Positions 55,347 to 64,000 of a stretch of 64,000 nucleotides of DNA are shown in pieces. Numbering within the stretch: the first letter of the stretch is position 1; each line of letters opens with the position of its first letter. The position numbers and the translations under genes were made by a program. Origin of the DNA: Zizania palustris (taxonomy: Eukaryota > Streptophyta > Magnoliopsida > Poales > Poaceae); contig JAAALK010000081.1 of NCBI GenBank assembly GCA_019279435.1, positions 59,883,318 through 59,947,317 on the forward strand, given 5' to 3'. The notes below the pieces were generated by a model. The model made no database searches. It was given only the letters and a program-made list of their open reading frames with translations, and had not been told where the DNA came from.

Positions 55347-58300
55347 TTATGCGAAGTATCGCTTTAGGTGCTCCGCATGCCAAGTATGTGCTAACTCTTC
55401 ACCTTCTAAATTAGCTAATTTAAATGAACCAGGGCGCCCCGAGCGGACGATTAGATATGGACCTTCCCATTTATTGCCTAACTTCCCTGGTGCTATAATG
55501 CTTCGTAGAACAAGATGACCCGGCCTTAACTCGCTGAGCTTAACCTTCGGGTCATACCAAGTCTTCGTCTGCTGATGATACTTTGATAAATTAGCTACAG
55601 CCTGAAGTCTTGTTTCTTCTGACAAATCTAACAAAGCTTGTCTTTCTTCTTCGATGTCTGGTTCGGTGCTGCGAAATGACCCTCCTTTGAGCTCCGTTGG
55701 AGTCATAGCTTCATCTCCGAATAGCAGTCTGAACGGAGTAAAACCTGTGGACCTTGTTTGCGTAGTCCGAATGGACCACAGAATCTTCGGAAGCTCTTCG
55801 GTCCACAGTCCCTTTGATAATCCTACTATTCTTCGATTTAGCCCTGATAAAATATTTCCATTGGCTCGCTCAACGGCTCCATTCGACTGAGGATGTCTCA
55901 CTGCAGCAAAACATAGCTGAATGCCTAGGTCTTCGCAAAACTTCCTGAAGGGTTCTGCGTCGAACTGTGTTCCATTATCAATTGTGAGATATCTAGGCAC
56001 TCCGAACCGGCAAATAATGTTCTTCCAGAAGAATTTCTGTACATTATTCGAAGTGATAGCTGTTAAGGGTTCTGCTTCTACCCACTTAGAAAAATATTCA
56101 ATGGCTACCACTGCGAACTTCAGATTTCCCTTTGCTAACGGAAAGGGACCAATTAGGTCCATACCCCATCTGGCCATAGGCCATACCAGAGCAATGACTT
56201 GAAGAGCTGTTGGTGGGCGATGACTCCGTCGACCCATCCACTGGCATCCTTGACAAGTGCGGACCAAGCTCTCCGCATCAGCTGTTATTGTGGGCCAATA
56301 AAGCCCCTGGCGAAGTGTTTTTCCTGCCAGAGCTCTAGGGGCTAAATGACTTCCACAAAGGCCTTCGTGAATTTCTCGGAGAATTTCTTGGCCTTCGGCT
56401 TGAGATATACATCGGAGTAGAGGGGAACATACTCCGGCCTTGTATAATATACCGTTGATTAACTGATAGTTTCTTGCTCTGAGCTTTAATCTTGACAATT
56501 GGGGCTCTTCGGGCAAATTTGTTCCTCCTTGTAAGAGTTCTATGATTGAATCTTTCCAATCTGCACTAGGAATGCAAAGAATCTCCGCAGAGGCAATTTG
56601 TGGCACCGAAGGTACATTGAGCTCCTCATAGAAAGCTTCGTCAGGCACATCCACAGCTCCGGCTGCAGCCTTCGCTAAAATGTCCGCTTGCATGTTTTCA
56701 GCTCTTGGTATACTCCGAATGGAAATACCCTTGAAATGTGCTTCGATCTTGCGAATTTCTTCTAAGTACTTTGCAAGCTGTGGATGTCGGACTTGAAAAC
56801 TTTTGTCTACGTGCCCTGCTACTATCTGAGAATCTGTTTTTATAATTATCCTTGTAGCCCCTAGAGCACGTGCTTTCCGGAGTCCCAATAAAATTCCTTC
56901 GTACTCCGCTATATTATTAGTAGACTTAAAGTTGAGTCTTGCGGAGTACATTGCTCTTTGCCCTGATGGTGAAATCAATACTGCCCCAATGCCTGCTCCG
57001 GATGCTTGGAAAGCCCCATCGGAGTAAATAATCCAAACTCTGTCATCTGATTTCTCTGGAGTCAACTTCGCAGGTGGAGTCCACTCTGCTACGAAGTCTG
57101 CTAGGACTTGAGATTTGATAGTTGTCCTTGCCAGGAAAGATATGCCGAAGGGTGCTAACTCTACTGCCCACTTCCCAATCCTTCCAGTGGAATCTTTGCT
57201 TCGGAGCATATCTCCTAAAGGATACGAAGTTGGTACAATTACATTATGAGCCAAAAAATAATGTCTTAGCTTTCTCGAAGCCATTATCAGAGCATAAACG
57301 AACTTTTCAAGTTCGGAGTATCTTGTCTTCGCTCCTGACAATGCTTCGGATACAAAGTAGACAGGGTTTTGGACCAACTTCCCATTGATATCCACTTCTC
57401 TGACAAGGACTGCGCTGACAGCTGAACCTGTAGCTGCAAGATACAGGAGTAGGGTTTCGTCCGCAATGGGCACCGTAAGTGTAGCAAGATTGCTGAGATA
57501 ATCTTTAATATCTTCGAAGCTTTTCTGACACTCTGGTGTCCATGCAAAATCTTCGGACCCTTTCAAAGCTTTAAATATTGGCAAGCTCCTCTCCGCAGAC
57601 CTTGATAAAAACCTGCTAAGTGCGGCCAGACGTCCAGTCAGCTTTTGCACTTGCTTTAAATTCTCCGGAGGAGCCATCTTCTGTAGCGCAGTTATTTGAG
57701 TAGGGCTAGCTTCAATTCGCCTGCTTGAAACTAAGTACCCTAACAACTTTCCAGCCTTAGCTCCGAATACACATTTTTCGGGGTTAAGACGGATCCCACA
57801 TGCCCGAAGGCTATTGAGTGTTTCTGCTAAGTCTAGGCTATGTTGGTGCTTTAAAGCACTCTTTATTACAATATCATCCATATAGGCCTCTACATTACGG
57901 CCTTGTTGATGACCTAGAGCCTTAGCAACTAATCTTGAAAAAGTAGCCCCGGCATTTCTTAGGCCGAAGGGCATTCTTACATAGCAGAAGACTCCCGAAG
58001 GAGTTACAAAGCTCGTCTTGATTTCATCTTCGCGCTTCAACCATATTTGATGATAACCAGAATACGCGTCAAGGAAGCTTAGTAACTCCGAACCTGCAGT
58101 GGAGTCAACTAGTTGATCAATTCGGGGCATGGGGTAGGGGTCACGTGGGCACGCTTTATTCAGGGATGTGAAATCAATGCACATGCGCCACTTCCCGGAA
58201 GACTTCTTCCTGACGAAGACTGGGTTGGCTAGCCATTCTGTATGGGCCACTTCTCTGATAATCCCAGCCTTCAACAGTTTTTCAACTTCGTCCTTAGCTA

Positions 58301-60743
58301 GAGCAGCTCTCTCTGCGGACATCTTCCGGAGCCCTTGTCGAACAGGCCGGGCCTTCGGGTTTACAAGCAAACTGTGCTCAATAATATCCCGATCGACTCC
58401 GGTGATATCTTCGTCAGACCAAGCGAAGACATCCAAATTTTCTTCTATGAACTTTTCCAAGGAAGTTGCAACTTCAGGAGGTAAATCTTTACCAAATTGA
58501 AAAGTGTATTCTTTACCATCTTTAACAATGATCTTCGTTGCAATCTCTCCTTCGGGACTTGGTCTTGGAAATGACTTCTTCAAAGCTTCGGAAGAGGCTG
58601 AAAAAATTTCTTCATCATTTTGAACACTGTTTACTTGCCTCGGATCAAGAGGAGGACCGTGACCATATTCCGCCCTCCGAGCCATGGCTTGATCTCCGAA
58701 GATTGTCAGGACTCCTGATTGTGTGGGCATCTTCATGCACAAGTAGTTGTGATGCGCCACAGCTCCGAACTGATTCAACATGCCTCGTCCGAAGATGACA
58801 TTATAAGCATACGGGGCATCTACCACATCAAAGATAACTTCTTCAGTTCGGGCTAGTAAACCTTCTCCGAAGGTTACTTCCAGGCCTATCTGGCCAAGTG
58901 CATCAAGCGGAGGTCCTGCGAAGCCTTGCAGAGGACGAGCCGCTGGGAGGAGATGCTTCCGGGAAATGCATAACTGATCGAAGGCTTGTACAAATATGAT
59001 ATCTGCCGAGCTACCTCCGTCAATTAGCACCCTTCGGACTTCAGTCCCTGCAATATCAGCAGTAATAACCAATGGATCTGCATGCGGGAACTTGATACCA
59101 GCTGCATCCTCCGCAGAGAAAGATATTGGAACATGAGACCACTCCGGCATTGCAGCTGCAGATGACGAAGTCCCAATGTGACCTACTTCTCGAACGTACT
59201 CTCTTCGCTGTCTCTTGGACATGCTTCCGAGGGTACCTCCTCCGGAGATAGGGAGAACTACTCTCTTCCCTCTATCTTGCCCTTCTTCTTGCTTTGGAGG
59301 TGGCATAACATTGGCCACCGGAGGATGCCTTGCAGCATCGAAATTTTCTATCCGCGCCACAGCCTGGACCGGCTCCGGGCGCACTGCTGCTGCTGGACTT
59401 CGGTCGGTACTACTTCGACCCGAAGTTCTTTCCAAGTATTCTCCCCGAAGGGTAAGAATAGCCTTGCAGGTGTCAGTTGCATGGCTTCGATTCTCTCCAT
59501 GAATACAACAAAAAAGAGTCTGGCCCTTGCCAGCCGTTTTCCCTGGCGGCCTCCAGCCGCTGGACTTGTTCCCCGCAGACTGTGGAGCTCTTGGTGCAAA
59601 CTTCTGTGGGGGTGCAATGTTTAAGACTTCAGAGCGAGGGTGCTTTTGCCCTCTTCTTCTATCATGTTGCACTTCGAAGACTGGTTCTTGCGGCTGTGCC
59701 GGAGTCTTCACCTCTGCTTTAACTTCTGTCAATACTGTCGAAGTAGCAGTAGTCCTCCGAAGCCAACCTTCTTCTGACTTTGAGTACTCCTCGAAGTACG
59801 ACATCAGTTGTGATACTGTGGTGATGCTCTTCCGATGCAGTTTATCCAGAAGGCCTTTATGACTGACGCCTTCCTGAGCCGCATCAACCACCGAGGATGT
59901 GGACAGCCCCCGAATTTGCGACTTCGTGTGAGCGAAGCGCTTGAAATACTGCCTCAATGTTTCTCCGGGGAGCTGTTTCACTTGGAAAAGGCTTCCTGTC
60001 GACATGGGGGGCACGAAGGTGCCCTGAAAGTTACTTATAAACTTCCTCTTCAACTGTGACCACGAAGTGATTGATCCTGGCTTTAAAGACCAGAACCATC
60101 TCAACGCCACTCCTTGAAGAGCTAACGGGAAGCACTTCGCCATAGTTTCTCTGTTTCCACCACTAGCCTCAATCGCTAGGGCATAAGAACGTGCAAACTC
60201 ACTAGGATCTTCGTCTCCGGCATACTTGCAGAGCTTTGAAGCTTTGAACTTCGGATCGAAGTGAACCTTCTGAAGCTCAGGATGCAACGGAGATTCATTG
60301 TCATAAGAGGCGTTCTCCGGGGCTTCGGGATAATCAAGATCGTCGTCTTTGGGCACTTCGGGGATAGCTGGGGTGGCTTGAGAGCGAAGCCTGTTCGCAG
60401 CCTCTTGTCGCCACCTCGCTACCTCAGCTTGAAGGTTGGCCACTTGAGTGGCCATACCTCCAAGGCTATCTTCATCTCCTCCGGAAGGACCTTCCGGGTC
60501 TTGAGAACTGGTATGATCAGTTCGAATTGGAATGGAGGGTGGCAGAGTGGCTCCGGGCGGTCGGAGTATGGAAGGGGTTGGCGGAGAGGTTTCGTATCCT
60601 CGAGGGATAGAAGCCCCTTGCGGAGTTTGAGGTGGAGGGATAGTCGAAGACCCTCCGACTTCGACTGTGTCGAAGGGTATTTCTCCGGAGATCCGAGAGG
60701 ACCTCCGAGTGGGATTGCGAGGTGCGCTCCGCTTAGGAGGCAT
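55347..60743 (-). CDS. Gag-pol polyprotein of Tat element J, intact 1798 codons
   Basis: The same length and domain order as the polyprotein at 21585-26981: gag, DGGSS-type protease, RT with YMDD, RT-linked RNase H, second archaeal-type RNase H, and integrase with zinc-binding His/Cys residues and an Asp-Asp-Glu core (MDLIGPF, IDNGTQF, NGAVERANG). All key residues are present. Differences from H are scattered substitutions only, among them GGMATQV for DMATQM near residue 96 and a Gln near the RT loop. With intact LTRs, primer site and target duplication, this is the one element in the window that could be autonomous. A TATA box in the 5' LTR (60977-60984) would drive it. Confidence 0.94.
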   Translation of the reverse strand: MPPKRSAPRNPTRRSSRISGEIPFDTVEVGGSSTIPPPQTPQGASIPRGYETSPPTPSILRPPGATLPPSIPIRTDHTSSQDPEGPSGGDEDSLGGMATQVANLQAEVARWRQEAANRLRSQATPAIPEVPKDDDLDYPEAPENASYDNESPLHPELQKVHFDPKFKASKLCKYAGDEDPSEFARSYALAIEASGGNRETMAKCFPLALQGVALRWFWSLKPGSITSWSQLKRKFISNFQGTFVPPMSTGSLFQVKQLPGETLRQYFKRFAHTKSQIRGLSTSSVVDAAQEGVSHKGLLDKLHRKSITTVSQLMSYFEEYSKSEEGWLRRTTATSTVLTEVKAEVKTPAQPQEPVFEVQHDRRRGQKHPRSEVLNIAPPQKFAPRAPQSAGNKSSGWRPPGKTAGKGQTLFCCIHGENRSHATDTCKAILTLRGEYLERTSGRSSTDRSPAAAVRPEPVQAVARIENFDAARHPPVANVMPPPKQEEGQDRGKRVVLPISGGGTLGSMSKRQRREYVREVGHIGTSSSAAAMPEWSHVPISFSAEDAAGIKFPHADPLVITADIAGTEVRRVLIDGGSSADIIFVQAFDQLCISRKHLLPAARPLQGFAGPPLDALGQIGLEVTFGEGLLARTEEVIFDVVDAPYAYNVIFGRGMLNQFGAVAHHNYLCMKMPTQSGVLTIFGDQAMARRAEYGHGPPLDPRQVNSVQNDEEIFSASSEALKKSFPRPSPEGEIATKIIVKDGKEYTFQFGKDLPPEVATSLEKFIEENLDVFAWSDEDITGVDRDIIEHSLLVNPKARPVRQGLRKMSAERAALAKDEVEKLLKAGIIREVAHTEWLANPVFVRKKSSGKWRMCIDFTSLNKACPRDPYPMPRIDQLVDSTAGSELLSFLDAYSGYHQIWLKREDEIKTSFVTPSGVFCYVRMPFGLRNAGATFSRLVAKALGHQQGRNVEAYMDDIVIKSALKHQHSLDLAETLNSLRACGIRLNPEKCVFGAKAGKLLGYLVSSRRIEASPTQITALQKMAPPENLKQVQKLTGRLAALSRFLSRSAERSLPIFKALKGSEDFAWTPECQKSFEDIKDYLSNLATLTVPIADETLLLYLAATGSAVSAVLVREVDINGKLVQNPVYFVSEALSGAKTRYSELEKFVYALIMASRKLRHYFLAHNVIVPTSYPLGDMLRSKDSTGRIGKWAVELAPFGISFLARTTIKSQVLADFVAEWTPPAKLTPEKSDDRVWIIYSDGAFQASGAGIGAVLISPSGQRAMYSARLNFKSTNNIAEYEGILLGLRKARALGATRIIIKTDSQIVAGHVDKSFQVRHPQLAKYLEEIRKIEAHFKGISIRSIPRAENMQADILAKAAAGAVDVPDEAFYEELNVPSVPQIASAEILCIPSADWKDSIIELLQGGTNLPEEPQLSRLKLRARNYQLINGILYKAGVCSPLLRCISQAEGQEILREIHEGLCGSHLAPRALAGKTLRQGLYWPTITADAESLVRTCQGCQWMGRRSHRPPTALQVIALVWPMARWGMDLIGPFPLAKGNLKFAVVAIEYFSKWVEAEPLTAITSNNVQKFFWKNIICRFGVPRYLTIDNGTQFDAEPFRKFCEDLGIQLCFAAVRHPQSNGAVERANGNILSGLNRRIVGLSKGLWTEELPKILWSIRTTQTRSTGFTPFRLLFGDEAMTPTELKGGSFRSTEPDIEEERQALLDLSEETRLQAVANLSKYHQQTKTWYDPKVKLSELRPGHLVLRSIIAPGKLGNKWEGPYLIVRSGRPGSFKLANLEGEELAHTWHAEHLKRYFA

Positions 60744-60785
60744 GATGCAAGAAATTGGTAGAGAACGAAGTTTTTTGAACTAGGT

Positions 60786-60803
60786 TCCCCACGGACGGCG
60801 CCA
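60786..60803 (-). other. Primer binding site of J
   Basis: The minus strand reads TGGCGCCGTCCGTGGGGA two bases after the 5' LTR, identical to H. Confidence 0.7.
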
Positions 60804-60805
60804 AC

Positions 60806-61301
60806 TGTTGGCGTAAAAGATTACGCTAACAGGTTTCTGTGGAAAAGAAACTAACAAACGAAGTGTTTGCGAAGCAAACTGTTCTAAGCCTCCGAAAGGA
60901 TAATAGCTTAGAATAGTTCGAAAGTGTGTATTGAAATCACTTGTAATCGGTCCCTATTACAGGGTAAAACGGGGGGTATTTATAGGCCCAAACATTAAGG
61001 AAAAGACCTTTTTACCCCTCTATTACAACCGACATTAAGGAAACTATTCGGTTTCCTTAATAAGGCTAAAATGGTAAAAGACTAATCTAATAGGATAGAA
61101 GATAAGTCTTCCATCTTAGCTGGCAGAAAAGATCCTGAAGGGCCTTGGTTCGAAGACATACTTCGAACCAGTGTCTGACTTCAGGCTTCGAACCAGGTTC
61201 TGGGCATCTTCGAAGATGATCTTCGGACAATCTTCGAACTGGTTGACTGTCTTCATGCTGCTTTGGCGATAACCCCGAAGATGAGATATTTTCCCCCAAC
61301 A
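60806..61301 (-). repeat. 5' LTR of J
   Basis: 496 bp. Identical to 49738-50233 except near the right end (cccccaaca against ccccaaaca). Confidence 0.95.
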
Positions 61302-62310
61302 TATCGCAATCAAACTTGGTGAACTCAGGAACCTTAAAGCCATGAGGATATGGGATGGCATCGAAATGGTCTGGGTACGGCTTACGGTAAACCCTAATCT
61401 GATCCCGAGGTGTGTAACCAATGCATTCCCTAAGAAGCAGCAAATTCGCTCGTCAATATCCTCTATGCTTCCGGCCTGCGCGTCTCTCATGAGGGGGCAC
61501 GACACCTGGTGGTATGTTAGGATGTCGACCGTGGGTTCCCTCCTCTAGTGTTGTCTCATGATAGATGGGATTCTCAGGTCTACGTGGTTATGCGGGAGTA
61601 GGAGGTGCGGGTAGCGTGTGAAAGGGCAGCGTGGGTGCAGGTGGTGTGTAATAAAGTGGTGTGGCATGACCGGCCATAGTGCCAGTTTAACCATAGGCAT
61701 ACTGGTCGGTCGGACCGGCCTGGTAGCCGGTCAGACCGTAGGTATACGGGTCGATCATGTCGGCCTGGTAGCCAGTCAGACCGACTATCGTTGGTGATGG
61801 TGCCTGGTACGTGCTGGTTTGGCCGGCCCATGGGCTGACCTGACCGATAGTGTTGTGCATAGGTTCAGCCCCAAAAGTTGGAGATGTATATGTAATGGCC
61901 TTTCCAGTGCTCCCATCGGTTCTACTGTGTACGTGGTGCGTGGGGGGTAGGCTAGCAATCGGGGTGTGAGAAATGGCCTCGAAAAAGCCGAATCTCTGAA
62001 ACATTGCTTCCATTTCAGGCCCTAATCAATTTGAAAATGTAGCACTAATGGCCCGATCCACTGTAGCGGCTATCTCCTGTCTAATCTCTAAAGGGGATAA
62101 AGACAGGAGGGATGGTGGTGGTACCTTGTTTCTGAAGGGGTCCGGGATGTCGATGTCGCGCTTGACCAAGCATGTGCGAGTTTTCGTGTAGCGCCCTAGC
62201 ATGAGGGCGTGGAATTCCTTCGTCTTGGCTTCGATGTCAGCCCGATGCTCTTTGGGGATGTCCGCGAGAGTGGGAAGGATGATGTTGCGGTTGTCGATTT
62301 CTGTGTTCAT
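61302..62310 (-). pseudogene. Gag of element C, N-terminal half, broken
   Basis: Starts at ATG 62310 on the minus strand (MNTEIDNRNIILPTL). An RxEI-rich N-terminus follows, then after a stop at about 62025 a MFQRFGFFEAIS segment. A proline/tyrosine-rich linker holds two units of a GYQA-type repeat (61690-61790), and the capsid entry motif YPHGFKVPEFTKFD at about 61305-61360 is cut by J. Further stops are near 61685 and 61600. This N-terminal layout is usual for large plant gypsy gag proteins. Confidence 0.72.
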
Positions 62311-62412
62311 GACCCCGGGACCATAGGCGATAAGGGTACTATGGCCGTAGTCGTAGTAGTCATGGCCGATGTACCCGCAGCCGATTTATACGTGCTCATC
62401 ATGATGATGTCT

Positions 62413-62430
62413 TCCCCAGCGGAGTCGTCA
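62413..62430 (-). other. Primer binding site of element C
   Basis: The minus strand reads TGACGACTCCGCTGGGGA, seven bases inside the 5' LTR. It is close to the TGGCGACTCCGCTGGGGA type seen in many plant gypsy elements. Confidence 0.55.
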
Positions 62431-62437
62431 AAAATTG

Positions 62438-63955
62438 TGTTGACACGAAAACACGCCCCCACACTTGGGTTAGTTAGATGATCCAAAAGCGTGCGGATAC
62501 TTAGGGATAAACCTAAGCATGACGCGGCACCGATGTCGTGTTTCGACAAATCCTTAACGATTGTAAGGGTAATAAAGTCGCAGGTAATAAAACAAATATT
62601 AAGAAATAAAGTCCGATTAGCCAATGTGAGTAAAAAATAATAAAACGAACCAGCCAGCCTAAGGCCGGTTTATATCTATAGCAAAGGGAGTCCGAAGCGT
62701 CACGAAGGAGGCTTCGGCCTGTTGATCAGTCGGACCGGAGGTATACTCCAGGTCAGCCTGGTGATGCGAGGTATCGCCGAAGGGGTACCCATCGGCGCTC
62801 GGCGCGGGATAGATGCTAAGTACCCCGAAGGGGGACGGCTTCAACCTGTTGGCTGGTCGAACTGGAATAGAACTCTCGGTCAGACCGACGCCTGTGAAGG
62901 GGTCGCCGAAGGTGGCTTCGGCGTTCTGGTGTGAAGCGAGCTCTAGGCGGTTAGACCGACGGAGGGTACCCGGTAAGACCAACAGCGAAGCTTCTATTAG
63001 ACCGGGGCTTTGGCACCGAGGAGTCCACTGTGGAGTAATTTACTACGGAGGGTTCTTGCTGAAGAGGGCTTCGGCGTGATGACAAGTGGTGCTCCGGCAC
63101 GGAGTGGTCCACTGCAGAGAGGTTCTCACCGAAGTGGGCTTCGGCGTGATGGTGGAGAGTGCTCCATTGACTTTGTAGATGACTAGCAATCACCCCCAAA
63201 CTTCTTGGCAATGATTTTTAAGACGTTTCCCCTGCAAAACAGTAAAGTTCAAGTGCAATCTGGCCTAGAGGCCGAACTCCCAAGAGTAGCAGAAGAAAAC
63301 CGATAAAACAATAAAAATTTGTCTCGTTGATTAAACGTGATATTCACGAGCGAATCAACAAGGGTTACTGTGATTTCAATGCGGCGGACGGAGGTCTTTC
63401 AGCGCAAACCGACGAAGATGGACGTTACTTAGCTAATCCTAGGGCAAGGAAGTAGATTGAAAGGTAAAAGAACGATTAAAAGCGAGGGATTTGTTTTGAT
63501 ATGAGAGCGGGGGTCCTCTTGAATCGGCCTCACCCCTATATTTATAGTGGTTGGTCTCACCTAATTTGAGTAGAATTCGGCCAGGTGGTTAAGATTTGGA
63601 TAAGAGATCTCACATAATATGAGTAGAATTCAGCCAAGAGGTTAATATTTGGATAAGATATCAAAAATAGTCGAATTATACTAATCTGAATAGAACTCAG
63701 CCGGCCGTAGTGGGCCTCCGCGAGCCTCGCCAAAGCCAGCCTGTCGGCCCGAAGCCTACAGGTTGCCTAAGGGCTCACTAGGCCGAAGCCTTCTTGTTAA
63801 GCAGGCCTCTGAAGGTACAGCCGAAGCCCAACACAGGACAGGCCTTCAGCACTTCAGGGCTTCATCCTGTGCCGGAGATGGCATATTTTCGGCCCAAATT
63901 ACCAAAATTGATATTTCAACAATTCCGACCATTAATGCCAAATTCGAGTGTCATA
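62438..63955 (-). repeat. 5' LTR of element C
   Basis: Begins TGTTGACACGAAAA and aligns along its length with 46494-48014 at roughly 85-90% by eye. The last bases read GTGTCATA where GTGTCAACA is expected, so the terminus is damaged. Confidence 0.85.
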
Positions 63956-64000
63956 GATGCATGACACCGTAATGTGATTCTCTTACTGTTTGGTATCTAT
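63956..64000 (-). pseudogene. TNP2 of element D resuming after element C
   Basis: The minus-strand frame reads RYQTVRESHYGVMH and, after removal of C and one target duplication, continues in frame into the segment at 46488. The window ends here. Confidence 0.55.

Larger units (their letters stand above)
49738..61301 (-). mobile_element. Complete young Tat-lineage Ty3/gypsy element J
   Basis: 11,564 bp on the minus strand: 5' LTR 60806-61301, primer site, intact gag-pol 60743-55347, tandem repeats, convergent antisense gene on the plus strand, polypurine tract and 3' LTR 49738-50233. The target duplication TATCG is perfect (49733-49737 and 61302-61306). By eye the LTRs differ at one base in 496. 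With the often-used grass rate of 1.3e-8 per site per year that suggests an insertion under about 0.1 million years old. It lies in the gag of element C. Confidence 0.96.
46494..63955 (-). mobile_element. Gag-only LTR element C (TR-GAG-like), interrupted by J
   Basis: Two LTRs of about 1.5 kb flank an internal region of about 2.85 kb (after removing J) with a gag gene on the minus strand and no protease, RT or integrase. LTR ends are TGTTGACAC and GTGTCAACA, a 9-bp inverse pair. A primer site lies inside the 5' LTR and a polypurine tract next to the 3' LTR. Flanks GATGT (46489-46493) and GATGC (63956-63960) look like a target duplication with one change. The LTRs are clearly diverged, so it is old. 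It inserted into the TNP2 gene of D. It would need enzymes from another element. Confidence 0.82.

Overview
The window is plant nuclear DNA made almost entirely of transposable elements. It most likely comes from the heterochromatin of a grass or other monocot. This is inferred from the mix of element families: CACTA transposons with TNP2 plus a PTTA-type second gene, a chromodomain Ty3/gypsy element of Tekay/Del type, Tat-lineage Ty3/gypsy elements with a spliced antisense gene, a Copia element of Sirevirus type, and a gag-only LTR element. I found no intact host gene, rRNA, tRNA gene or CRISPR array. The only host-derived coding sequence is an 81-bp exon of an AP2/AINTEGUMENTA-like transcription factor lying in transposon debris.

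Region 1-13.8 kb: a CACTA element (A, left end outside the window, right end at 12950) holds a second CACTA element of the same family (B, 3268-9732, 3-bp target duplication AGA). A and B carry different, almost complementary internal deletions of the TNP2 transposase. B keeps an apparently intact 10-exon TNPA-like gene, while A's copy has decayed by nonsense changes and frameshifts. A sits in a minus-strand Copia gag relic (12951-13711).

Region 13.8-30.7 kb: a minus-strand Tekay/Del chromovirus (3' LTR 13767-16516, decayed gag-pol to 21027) is interrupted in its gag by a plus-strand Tat element (H). H has an intact 1798-codon gag-pol but is cut off near 29803 and has no 3' LTR. An LTR-like fragment (29871-30714) follows.

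Region 30.7-64 kb: an old minus-strand CACTA/PTTA element (D) is the base layer. Its TNPA-like gene is split by a decayed Sirevirus (31645-42501). Its TNP2 gene is split by a gag-only LTR element (C, 46494-63955). C's own gag is split by a young, complete Tat element (J, 49738-61301, target duplication TATCG, the two LTRs differing at one site). Between the two D genes lies a patch with subterminal-type repeats, a SINE-like sequence, a GC-rich minisatellite and the AP2 exon.

The most notable biology is in the Tat elements. Downstream of gag-pol they carry a convergent, intron-containing antisense gene with a TATA-like box of its own, and a tandem-repeat block of about 61 bp per unit. The CACTA pair adds an 84-bp perfect palindrome, a long hairpin kept in both copies, and a TNPA start codon that overlaps the TNP2 tail in another frame. 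All coordinates come from reading the sequence by eye; family assignments rest on recognised motifs, not on database searches.
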